Assembly: GCA_050084985.1 (NCBI GenBank)
Contig: JBITNC010000001.1
Coordinates: 52,638,001 to 52,702,000 of the forward strand
Source: Nageia nagi
Taxonomy: Eukaryota; Pinophyta
Direction of reading: 5' to 3'
DNA: 64,000 bases
Notes under the pieces: model-generated
Databases searched by the model: none
The model's input: the letters and a program-made list of their open reading frames with translations, nothing else
What the model was told of the DNA's origin: nothing
Shown here: one piece after another, positions 1 through 9,738 of the stretch
How positions within the stretch are numbered: the stretch's first letter is position 1
Layout of the letters: every line of letters begins with the position of its first letter
Made by a program: the position numbers and the translations under genes

Positions 1-919
1 TCCAAGCAATGATGCAAGTTGAAACCTATATAATAGAGACCAAGTTTTCCATCTTGCCATCCATATTCCCATCACTTTATAGATCCTTAATATAATTTGG
101 ATAGGTTTTCTCACTTCTCCTTGGCAATCTCTTTGTCCTAAACTTTGATCAGGATTTATGTTGCATTGATCATCACTTTTAACATCCCAAATCTAGTTAT
201 GGATTGGGTTGAAGTTCCAACTATTATAATTACCATCACTATAGTGATCATTAAAGGGGCATGGGGGGAGGAATGTTATTTGATTTTGGGTGGGACATTA
301 GGTCTAAAATGCCCACTAATGATGATGGATGGGAGTTGTGAATTTGGTTTCAATAAATTGATGTACTACTTTAATAAATTTCTGCATGTTTTAATTATGG
401 TTTTAAGGGGTGGGTCTAACTCACCATGTTGAAATAATATTACATTATAATTTTGATTATAGTAAAGGCTATGATATTTTTTTACATATTAATTGGGTGT
501 GTCCTTTACCATGCTCCCTTTTTTTTGTAAAAAATGTTTATACTTATTATTTTATATAATATAAATGCTCTTCAATAAAATAAAAAATTAATGATTCTAA
601 TTATAAAATTTTGTTAATTTTAGATATGGTATTTTTATGTACAATTAGTGGTGGTTTTATTATTATTTATTTCATATAGTCAAATAAGTATTCTTAAATG
701 AGTTTGGACAATGATAGGCTATATTAATCAATATTATTTAAACTTTTGAATTTGGTTTGTTGAAATCATAAAGAGACTACAAGAAAAGGATAAAAGTATG
801 AAGAGAGCATGTACAAATCTAAACATCTATTTTTTGGTAGGGAAATTGGGTAAGTATTCAACTCACATGATGCACATGAGTGATGGATGGTATTCCCAGA
901 GGAGCACATGTGGGGATTT
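1..919. other. AT-rich DNA, no gene seen
   Basis: No reading frame here resembles a known family. The one ORF of about 95 codons (145-432) is low-complexity and hydrophobic and looks like chance. I see no LTR ends, tandem repeats or RNA genes. Confidence 0.5.
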
Positions 920-2757
920 AATATGCCTGTTCTTTATAGCAATGCCATAGATCGAGTAGTGGATGGTCGTAGATGGTAAAGATAGATGGAGGGTCCTGAT
1001 TTGTAGCCCAAGGTGTCAGCCTAGAAATTATGATAAGGAAAGAAGCACCTATAACCATTCCAAGTTCCAACTGCATGCAAAGAGAATGACGAGCTAGAAG
1101 TAGCTATGGGAGAAGAGATCAAATAGGACCAAATTGTTTGGCGTATTATGTGTAATAGAGGAATATACAGGTTTGTGGATGCTCTAAATGAACATAATCC
1201 CAATTGGTCAAGACAAGTTGCAACAACATGGAATGATGATAGCATTGTGGTAGAAGGGCATTGCTTTTCAATCAACCTTGAAATGATTAAAACAATTACA
1301 AGTATGACCAATTCTAGCTATAGACACATCAAGGAGATGAAAACATCATTCTATGAAGTACAAGCTTTCTAAAGGCAGGGAGTGCCTCTCTTGGAGATAA
1401 GGAAATTGAACTACCTAATTGCCTCAATTTGGTACCCCTAGGATGAGGTGGCAAAGGTAATTGTACAACTATTTACTATGAAGGGTAGATATTCTAAACT
1501 CTTTGGGGTCCATTTTGTTCTGTTGAATTATTTCAAAGGAATTTATAGAAGTAATCTTCCCTAATTTTTGTACAATTCATTGGATTTACACATTAGAAAG
1601 CATAGGGAGTAGTGTCAGTTCATCAAGGGCTAATCAAGATTCTGATGGATTATGAGCATACTGGTGCAAGAAGGGTGAGGCCTCTAATTCAATAGATGTC
1701 GAATCCTCCTCTGGTAGATCCAATAACCATGGAGTCTTCTAATAGTAGTTTAATTCTTTGACTTTACCCTAACCAGGGAGCCTATCACATCCCTAATTAT
1801 TATTGTCTCTTCAGACCTAGAGGACTTAGTATTAAATGATGGTGATAATGCAACTATGTTAAGGAGAAGGGGAAAATTTATGGTGGATTCTCAAGATGAA
1901 GAAGAATAAATGGAGGAAGAGGATTTATCCCCTCAAGAAGAAAAGAAGTGGTCTTCTCCAACTACATGGGATATGGATTTAGATAATAATTCACCTACGG
2001 GATCCCAATGCTAATAGAATTAGGAAGCTAATGAAGATCTTCAGTCTCCTTTAGAATAACAAGAAGAAAAGTAGTGGACTCTTCTAGCCATAGGGGATAT
2101 GGATTTGGATAATAACCCCACTACGGGATCCTAGAGCCAATAGAATAATATCATTAATGAAGATCTATGGGCTCCCTAAAAGGTCAGCTCCAAGAATGAC
2201 CCTGCTGGCCTAAGCAAATTGTAGACTCATATCCCTAGGATGAAATTCAAGAAAATCTATGGGAAACCAAGGCATTTTTAAGAATGGAGTCAAATTGGAA
2301 GGAGAGGAAGAGAATGGAGGAAATTTCGATTGGTCAGGTGGGCAATGAAGGCCATTTAATACCCATGTTACAATAAATAGAAGCTTGGTGGGGATTGATG
2401 GAAAGTAACTCTAGCTTCCACTCAGAAAGAAATCCCTACATCCATCCCAATCCAAAATTCAAAAGGACTATTGAGTATGAAAATTGAACTTATCTAAGAT
2501 TGCTTTAACAAGAAAGACTCAAACTTTGAAGTTGATTAGAGCTTAGTGGTGTAGCAAGTGCATGGATGGTGTGACCAGGAACTGATGAAGAAAGATGTAA
2601 GGTCATAGCATTTTGTTAAACTATAGTTAACTTTTATGATAGTTTTTGATTCAAATGTAATACAATAGAATATCTATACACTCAAGTACATACATATTTT
2701 GGGGCCTTATTTTTTAGAAAACCTGCTATAAATGTTTTACCCTTGTCGAAAAAAAAA
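920..2757 (+). pseudogene. Stop-riddled coding relic with A-tail, possibly gag-like or retrocopied
   Basis: One forward frame stays protein-like from about 1148 to 2630 but is broken by many stops, mostly TAG or TAA, where a CAG or CAA glutamine codon would fit. The best stretch (1148-1372) is 74 open codons with a GHCFSINLEMI segment. This weakly recalls the N-terminal domain of plant transposon and retroelement gag-like proteins. Further on are a WYP-DEVAKVIVQLF segment near 1430-1470, an acidic E/D-rich part around 1900-2160 and a basic part around 2220-2340. The relic ends near 2640 and about 100 bp later there is a run of ten A (2748-2757). That fits a poly(A)-tailed retroposed copy such as a LINE or retrogene. 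I do not recognise the protein; the domain comparison is from memory. Confidence 0.45.
1915..2166 (+). repeat. 126-bp in-frame tandem duplication inside the relic
   Basis: Two adjacent diverged copies (1915-2040 and 2041-2166) share GAAAAG-AGTGG, GGATATGGATTT, CTACGGGATC and end in ATGAAGATCT. The matched landmarks are 126 bases apart, that is 42 codons, so the duplication preserves the frame. It probably arose while the sequence still coded. Confidence 0.75.
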
Positions 2758-3160
2758 ATCTAAAAATCTATATGAGTAAACTAAATTTATGTCAATACCA
2801 CACATTTAAGTAAGTATACTAATTTACATTTTATCAACTTTCAAATACGAGCTACAAGAATTTACACAAATGAGTAAACTGACAAAAACTCCCTAAGGTA
2901 AAGGGTCTTAACAAGTGTGATTATTATAAATGGTCCAATCAATATAAATGGATTGTATAGGTATATCAACTTGGATGAGATTGGAGGATGATTATGAGGA
3001 GTTATCTAAGGTGTAGGTGCAAATTCATTAGTATTATAATAGTTCCAAATTTATCCAATTTAGCAATCATAGAAAAAAATGTATAAGATATAACATAAAA
3101 TAGTGTTTAAATTAGTAAAGTAATTAATTAAGTGTTTAAAGTTTATCCTTACTTTCCATG
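2758..3160. other. AT-rich spacer, nothing recognised
   Basis: Between the A-tail and the LTR of copia copy A I see no ORF, repeat or RNA gene. CCATG (3156-3160) directly precedes the LTR and may be one half of copy A's target duplication; the partner is not in the window. Confidence 0.4.
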
Positions 3161-3426
3161 TGAGAGAGTTGAACTATAAACTAAACAAATCTAAACTCCC
3201 AAGATCACATGAAAGCTCACAATACACATCTAACAAACTCACAAAGCAATCTCACAAAGATAACATAAGATGTAAGTGGTTCTTCCAACTAGTACATCCA
3301 CTAACTAGATCTCACTTCATTCACAAACATGAATCTCTTACAATTCTCCTAACTCATCTCCTGAACATTATCCTATAGCATGGCTTTAATCCACAAATTG
3401 GTGTATGATCACAAAGAGGGAGCTTT

Positions 3427-3435
3427 CTATTTATA
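3427..3435 (-). promoter_or_regulatory. LTR core promoter TATA box (copy A)
   Basis: TATAAATAG on the minus strand, 222 bases from the LTR start. Copies B and C have the same sequence at the same offset (222), D at 212 and E at 181. The conserved position supports a real U3 promoter. Confidence 0.7.
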
Positions 3436-3553
3436 GGCCAAAATATTTCTTTGGATCACCCTTTTATCCAATGTACAAAAACATGACATGCACATCCTTT
3501 TACCCAAAGGGCATGCTTATGAGATGGAGTGTAGGACAAGTTACATTATCATA

Positions 3554-3602
3554 TTCACTTAAATACTTAAAGTATCAAATGATACCCTTAAGTATTAGTG
3601 AA
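3554..3602. repeat. 49-bp U3 inverted repeat (copy A)
   Basis: Arms of about 21 bases around AATACTTAAGGG...CCTTAAGTATT, beginning and ending in TTCACT/AGTGAA. It is conserved at the same LTR position and with the same 49-bp length in B, C and D. Confidence 0.7.
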
Positions 3603-3657
3603 ATTACATAGAAGATTATTAAATAACATTTACAATAATGCATTACACATTCTAACA

Positions 3658-3668
3658 CTCTCCCTTAA
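3658..3668 (-). other. Terminal polypurine tract of copy A
   Basis: The minus strand reads TTAAGGGAGAG directly before the TGTTAG start of the 3' LTR, the usual plus-strand priming site of LTR elements. Confidence 0.75.
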
Positions 3669-4359
3669 TGCAATATTGGGATAAAGTGAATAAGAGAGAA
3701 AGTAAGAGAGTTCTCCTCCAAACAGATACAATGAAAATGAAAACTTTTTACATATTTGTGAAGTAAGAAAGACCTAGTTTGAGACTCACTACTTTGCCAA
3801 ATACAATCATTAACCACAACCAGTTTCAATGTATATGAAGTAGTAATCCAATTGGAAGTCATGAAGAGTCTCCAAGAGGTTGCATATCTGAAGTAAGTAA
3901 CCTGTAATCTCAAAGGAACTTGGAAGTCATAAGCAACTCAAATAATAAGATCAGTTAGATGCAATATATTCATATCAACTAGGATAGATGAATCACTTAA
4001 CTTCCATCTTGAACTGATCAATGGTACACTATAAGTCATCACGAAGATGCCAGGCCAAAACTCATAGTCACTTGCTATATATAAAACATGTGTTGATTAT
4101 CATTACAAAATAGAGCATGCACATATGAGTTTCTCATATATGGATAACTAAATAGTGTCAAAAGATACATAAGAGTTCCTCACACATGGATAACTGAATA
4201 ATGCTAGATTGGCTAATCCTTTTGCTTTTTAAGAATTTGTACAATTTCTTCATGCAAAGCGAACTTACCATGAAGGTGTACAACAAAATCAACACTATAG
4301 AACACAAAATCCTCCAAAGGATGAAGTTGTCATCACAAACATGAATTCAACATAATATT

Positions 4360-7300
4360 TCAAACTTCACTCCCCCTTGAGGGCAACTTCACCAACCCAA
4401 TAGCATCCCTAAGCTTACAAAATTGAGCTTCTAAGAGTGGCTTGGTGAACAAATAAGTGGAGTTCAAGGTTGATGGATAATACTCTAGGTGTATGATGCC
4501 ATTAAGAAACTTCTCATTGATAAACTAGGCATGCATTTCTACATGTTTTATTCTTTGATGGAACACAATATTCTTAGCCAAAGAAATAGTTGATTGATTA
4601 TCTGAATAAATCAAAGATGAACCACCTTTCTCATACCCATTTTTTTTTCAAAAGAAGCCTTAGCCAAATAGCTTCTTGGGCTACAACAGACATGGCATGG
4701 TATTCAGCTTCTATGGTGGAAAGAGAAATAGTAGGCTACTTCTTGGAAGCCCAAGAGATAGCACTTGAACCAATGCTAAACACATATGTAGAGGTTGATT
4801 TTCGATCATCTTTATCTTTCCCATAGTTAGAATCTAAGAATCTAGAGAGAACAAATGAGGGCAACTTAGAATAATTGAGAGTAAGATCCTTAGTCCATGA
4901 AACAAACCTCAAGATTTTCTTAATAACATTGAGATGCTTAACATATAATTTCTACATGAATCATGCTATTAGATTCAATGCAAAGGCAATATCTGGCTTG
5001 GAAATAGTCAAATATAAAAGACTACCAATTAATTGCCTATAAGTTGTAGCATCAATTATCTGAGAGTTAGAGATTAAAGAAATAATGATTCTAAGAGATT
5101 AGGATTGTAGCATATCTACACTCTTCCATTATAAACCTCTGCAAGATGTTTGATATATACTTAGATTGATTGAGATAAGTACAATCCTTGTATTGATACA
5201 CTTGCATTCCAAGATAGTAGTGCAAGAGATCAAGATTAGTCATTTCAAACATTGCCTTAAGTTTGGATATGCACTCTTGAATGATTTCATCATTATTCTC
5301 AGTAATCAAAAGATCATACACATAAAGGAGAATCAAAACCACATCTTTCCCTTGATTGAGTACATATAGATTGGAGTTAGAAAAACACTTGGAGAAACTA
5401 ATGTCTACAAAATACCTTGAAATCTTCTTGTACCAGGCTTTAGGTGCTTACTTAAGTTCATATAATGACTTCTTTAGCTTGCATACAAAGAACTCTTTGC
5501 CTTCCATAATGAACCGTTCTAGTTGATTCATGAAGAATTCCACATCTAAGTCACCATCAAAAAATGCACTCTTGACATCAAGTTGAAAAACATTTCATCC
5601 TTGAGCTACAAAAAAAGTAAAGATAATTCTTACAATAGGCATATTTTCTCTGGGAGCAAAGGTTTCTTCATAATCTATATCGTATTTCTGAGAAAAACCT
5701 TTAGCTACTATCCTTGCCTTGTATTTTTCAATATCTCCAATTGAATTGAACTTGACCTTGTAGATCCACTTATTGCCAATAATATTCTTCTCATTAGGAT
5801 AAGGAACCAAGTCCCAAGTTTTAGTTTTCATAAGCACCTCATACTCAACTTTTATGGCTTCCATCTAGCACTCATGCTTTGATGCTTCTTTGAAGGTTGA
5901 GGGCTCATGCTTATTATCAATATTAGAAAATAAGGATTTGTTAAAGGTCATGCTTCTTATTACCCTTTGTATTGGAGAATTTTGTTCTTAAGGTGACTTG
6001 TCTACACTAATATCTAAGCAGCTATGTGCAATTGAAGAGTTCTCTAGAACATCAACATCCTCATGAGAGGTGGATTCTTTAGGAAGTTCATTGAACTTTA
6101 CATCCCTTGAAAGAAACACATCTTTATAGGATGAAGAGTAGAGCCTATAGCCTCTATGCTGACTATCATAACTTATAAAGATACATTTTCTAGCTCTTTT
6201 ATCCAACTTCTTCTTTTTCTCAGAAATAATGTAGGAGAATGCTTCATAACCAAATAGCCTAGGTGTGAAATGTTAGGTTTTATTTCTGACCATGCCTCAA
6301 AAGGAGTTTTACCATGAATAACTTTTGTGGGACACTTATTCAAGGTGTAAATAGCAGTGCTCATAGCTTCACCCAACAACAAATTAAGAAGATTACCCAG
6401 CATGCATCTAGTCATCTCTATAATTATCACCATTTTATTGAGGAGTGTATGGAATTGTAAACTACCTATTGATTCCATACTTAGCACAACAGATATTAAA
6501 CTCATTACTATTATATTCTCCACCATTTTTTGATTTCAAAATCTTAATTTTAAGGTTAGTTTGATTCTCAATAAAGGCCTTAAGAACCTTAGAACTCTCA
6601 AAGGTTTGATCCTTGTGTGCAAGTAGATACCCAAAGGTCATTCCACTAAAGTCATCAATGAAGGTCAAGATGTAAGATGCTCCTTCAAGCAATTTACTCT
6701 GAAATAGACCATTAAATTTGAATGCACAAGTTGAAGAGGTTGAGATGCTTTTTTTGCCTTATCTTTTTCAAACTTTTATCTATGCATCTTGCTAAGAATG
6801 CACTTCTCGCATAGACCAATTGAAGGAGAAATTGAAGGCAAACCTTTCACAAGATCTTAGACTTTCATGACTTGAATACTCTTATCATTAAGGTGCCCTA
6901 GATGTTGCTACCAAAGATTACCTCTAAAAGACACACTTGTAGTAAGACACATCTTTGATGGAAATTGATCTACAATGTAGAGATCATCTTTCATTGATCC
7001 TTTAACCAATGATTAAGAGTTGAACTCAAAAGAGTACCCTTTTCTAGCAACTTAGATCATAGAGAAAAGGGTCATCCTAAGCTTAGGAATATAGAGCACA
7101 TTATCAAGAACCTTTTCATGAATCAACACACTCTTAATTCATTAGACTTCAAGGGTAGAGTTATCACCTATCACAATTGCATCTTTTCTATATTTGTAAA
7201 AGTTCTCTAATTTATCATTTTCAAAGCATAGGTGATTAGTGCAACTAGAGTCAACAATCCAATTAGATGAAAAAGTGCGAGACATGGAGTAGAGCATCGT

Positions 7301-8285
7301 AGCAAAACTAGCTTGAATATTCTTCTTTCCTTTGAAGTTATTTATATTTTCATTATTTTTTTTCTTTTCCTTTCTTTTCTTTTTGTAGTAATCAACTTCT
7401 TTCTAACCTTAGATGCTACAATAGTTACAATTACCATCAATTTTTTCCTTAGGATATGGATTATTTACTTTACCTTTTCCATATCTTTACTTGAAGTGGT
7501 TGTTGTTGTCATTATTCCTATTTCTATTATTGTTGTTTTTATTATTACCGTTGTTGTCATTATTCTTGCTACTATTGTTTCCATTGCCTCTTTTCTCAAA
7601 CCTTTTAAAGGATGAAGAATAAGATTTCTTTTGATGGTTGAATTTTTTCTTGAAAGAAGTTTTAGTTGCTTCAAGAGAAACATTATTATCCTTAGGATAA
7701 AAAATCAACATCTTTTTTTAAGGGTTTCCTCATGCTTCAAAAGGAGCTTAAAAATATTTCCAAAGAAGAAGACTTCTTCATCATCAAGCTTTTTTTTATA
7801 ACTATCATAAAGTTTCTAAACTTTGAAGAAAGGCTTTGAAGAATGATGAAGACCATGAACTCATCATTGATCCAATTGCACCCACAAGCAACAAGTTAGG
7901 TCCTAAAGTCAATGATTTTGTTCAAGTAGATAGCCACATTTTCATCTTCCTCTTAACGAGAAAGTAAATTTTGAAGAATAGTAAATCTTCTTGAAAACTT
8001 AGATCTAAGGTAGGTTTCCTTGAGCTTATCCCAAGCTTCCTTTATCGAGGTTGAAGAGGAAATCATCAAGAGCACATCATTTGAAATTTCATAAAAGATC
8101 ATGGAGGTTACCAACTCATTCTTCATGTTGTAAACCTCTAGTGTCTTCTCATTTGTAGGAGGTACAAGGTTCTCATTCACTATTTGCCAAAGGTTCCTTG
8201 TCTACAATTCAACTCTCATCTGAGGTTTCCAAATACCAAAGTTGGAACTGTCAAGAATGTGTTTAGGTAAAAAGGATTCTCCCAT
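4360..8285 (-). pseudogene. Decayed gag-pol of copia copy A
   Basis: The start is the ATG at 8285-8283 (MGESFLPKHIL..., as in copy B). The gag UBN2-type region lies at 8285-7800, followed by a basic, Asn/Lys-rich part with a zinc-knuckle start CNYC near 7440. The protease motif near 7245-7280 reads W-I-V-D-S-S-C-T-N-H instead of DSG. In the integrase, the first catalytic Asp is replaced (HSNLM near 6725) and the LRSDN motif reads LKSKN (about 6530). The reverse transcriptase N-terminal half is at 5864-5595, and the active site near 5315 reads Y-V-Y-D instead of YVDD. The RNase H remnant with IEAEYHAM is near 4710, and a F-T-K-P-L end precedes the TGA at 4360-4362. Many stops and frameshifts make it non-functional. 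Confidence 0.85.
4370..4380 (-). other. Internal polypurine tract at the end of pol (copy A)
   Basis: The minus strand reads TCAAGGGGGAG followed by TGAAGTTTGA, overlapping the last codons of pol. In many plant copia elements this sequence directly borders the 3' LTR. Here about 0.7 kb of untranslated sequence and a second tract (3658-3668) follow. Copy E has the same arrangement. Confidence 0.6.
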
Positions 8286-9066
8286 TTTCTACATAAGAAT
8301 ATGAAAAAATAATAAGTATATGGTTTAATAAATAACATTACATTTTCAATTTAACTAGGACATATTTGATTTGATTCACAAGTGCAAATATTTTACAACT
8401 CAAATATATATCCCATGTACCCAAATACTTTTGTCATTATCAAGAATCGTAGATGTAGAGTGACATTATTGAAGCTTATTTTTTTGTCTAAAAATTAAGC
8501 CTTCACCTTGATGCCCACACAAAAGGAGCCCAAGTACTACCAATCCTCAACCAGTTTGCCTTGGTTAGTATTATACTTTCTCACAAGAAGAAGTACCTAC
8601 TATTTTCCAAAGTTATGATGTTTATTGGATTGGCTAAATTATTAATCTTGATTAGGTTTCAAGTTGTCCTCCTAGGTTATCAGGATAATCCTTGAATGGA
8701 TGTGCAGACATGTGGTATCACTACACACATGCCTGTCCACCTATTGGAGTTATGTCCAGACCAACAGAGGATTTAGGGGCAATTGAGAAATATGAAATTT
8801 TTACCATTTGGATCGTTAGACTTAAAGGCTCCAGTTCACCTGCCTTCACCTCATGGCTCCTCAAATAAGTTATGTTGCAAAATATACATGCAAATGTGTT
8901 CATTTTAAGGGGTTGCTCATTTCAATGTTTGCATTTTTGTATAAAAAATAAATCAAAAATATAAAACATGAAGTAAAATGCATTAATTAAACATCATCCA
9001 TCTATAACATGGAACCTTAAGAGTCCAATGGGTTTTTTTTACTAACCCCTAGAAGACATCTTTACA
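8286..9066 (-). other. Leader fragment of copia copy A
   Basis: Homologous in reverse to about 11570-12378 (copy B) and 57490-58140 (copy D). Shared landmarks are a GATACCACA(T)GTCTGCA segment, TTCAAGGATTAT and the run just before gag. The short ORFs here on both strands (8721-8903 and its equivalents) are shared by position only and look non-coding. Confidence 0.7.
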
Positions 9067-9228
9067 TGTTGGAATGTATAATGCATTATTGTAAAGGTTT
9101 GTATTAAATCTTCTATGTAAGTTCACTAATACTTAAGGGTATCATTTTATACCTTAAGTATTTAAGTGAATATGATAATGTAACTTGTCCTACACTCCAT
9201 GTCATGAGCATGCCCCTTGGGTAAAAGG
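9067..9228 (+). repeat. Partial LTR (162 bp), tandem to the LTR of copy B
   Basis: Starts TGTTGGAATGTATAATG and matches the first third of the following LTR (9229-9390), including the 49-bp inverted repeat (9122-9170). It stops after GGGTAAAAGG, where the second LTR starts. This is either a tandem duplication of the LTR's 5' end or the stump of another insertion. Confidence 0.82.
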
Positions 9229-9283
9229 TGTTGGAATGTATAATGCATTATTGTAAAGGTTTGTATTAAATCTTCTATGTAAG

Positions 9284-9332
9284 TTCACTAATACTTAAAG
9301 GTATCATTTGATACCTTAATTATTTAAGTGAA
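9284..9332. repeat. 49-bp U3 inverted repeat (copy B)
   Basis: Same imperfect palindrome as in the other LTRs, here with one arm changed (CTTAAT instead of CTTAAG). A further copy lies at 9122-9170 in the partial LTR. Confidence 0.68.
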
Positions 9333-9450
9333 TATGATAATGTAACTTGTCCGACACTCCAAGTCATGAGCATGCCCTTTGGGTAAAAGAATGTGCATGT
9401 TATGCTTTTGTACATTGGATAAAAGGGTGATCCAAAGAAGGATTTTGGCT

Positions 9451-9459
9451 TATAAATAG
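9451..9459 (+). promoter_or_regulatory. LTR core promoter TATA box (copy B)
   Basis: TATAAATAG in the context GGCTTATAAATAGAAA, 222 bases inside the LTR. Confidence 0.7.
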
Positions 9460-9726
9460 AAAACTCCCTATTTGTGATTACACACCAATTGTGGAGTAAC
9501 ATTATGCTATAGGATAGAAGTGTAGGAGTTGAGATTAGGAGAATTGTAAGAGAGTTGTATTTGTGATTGAAGTAAAGATCTAGTTAGTGGATGTACTCCT
9601 AGTTGCAGGAACCACTTACATCTTGTGTTTTGAGATTACTTTGTGAGTTTGTTAGATGTGAATTGAGAGCTTTCATGTGATCTTGGTAGTTTATGATTGT
9701 TCTTATTATAGTTCAATTCTCTCATT

Positions 9727-9738
9727 TGGTATCAGAAC
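9727..9738 (+). other. Primer binding site, initiator tRNA-Met (copy B)
   Basis: TGGTATCAGAAC, one base different from the plant consensus TGGTATCAGAGC complementary to the 3' end of initiator tRNA-Met. It lies two bases after the LTR end. Confidence 0.88.

Larger units (their letters stand above)
3161..3657 (-). repeat. 3' LTR of copia copy A (497 bp)
   Basis: On the minus strand it starts TGTTAGAATG next to the polypurine tract and ends in CTCTCA, so it has TG...CA termini. It aligns along its length with the plus-strand LTR at 9229-9724. A TATAAATAG box lies at 3427-3435, 222 bases inside, as in copies B and C. Confidence 0.88.
3161..9066 (-). mobile_element. Ty1/copia retrotransposon copy A (minus), 5' end missing
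   Basis: Read on the minus strand, the order from high to low coordinates is: part of the leader (9066-8286), gag, protease, integrase, reverse transcriptase and RNase H remnants (8285-4360), a 0.7 kb 3' untranslated stretch, a polypurine tract (3658-3668) and the 3' LTR (3161-3657). The leader matches those of copies B and D but stops abruptly at 9066, where a plus-strand LTR of the same family begins. Copy A's 5' LTR and primer site are therefore not contiguous. Either copy B inserted into A's leader, or the two recombined head to head. All frames are broken, so this copy is dead. Confidence 0.85.
9229..9724 (+). repeat. 5' LTR of copia copy B (496 bp)
   Basis: TGTTGGAATG...TTCTCTCA, followed after two bases by the tRNA-Met primer site. 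It contains the conserved 49-bp inverted repeat (9284-9332) and a TATAAATAG box at 9451-9459. Confidence 0.9.

Noticed and set aside
145-432. 95-codon ORF at the window start
   Set aside because: Hydrophobic low-complexity translation, no domain, AT-rich context; best explained by chance.
7313-7615. 100-codon plus-strand hydrophobic ORF
   Set aside because: It is the antisense of the Asn/Lys-rich gag linker of copia copy A; poly-Asn codons read as Val/Ile on the other strand.
9320-9502. Minus-strand ORFs shared by all copia LTRs (e.g. 3405-3611, 9502-9320, 63637-63870)
   Set aside because: They recur because the LTR recurs; they cross the TATA box and inverted repeat and show no coding constraint.
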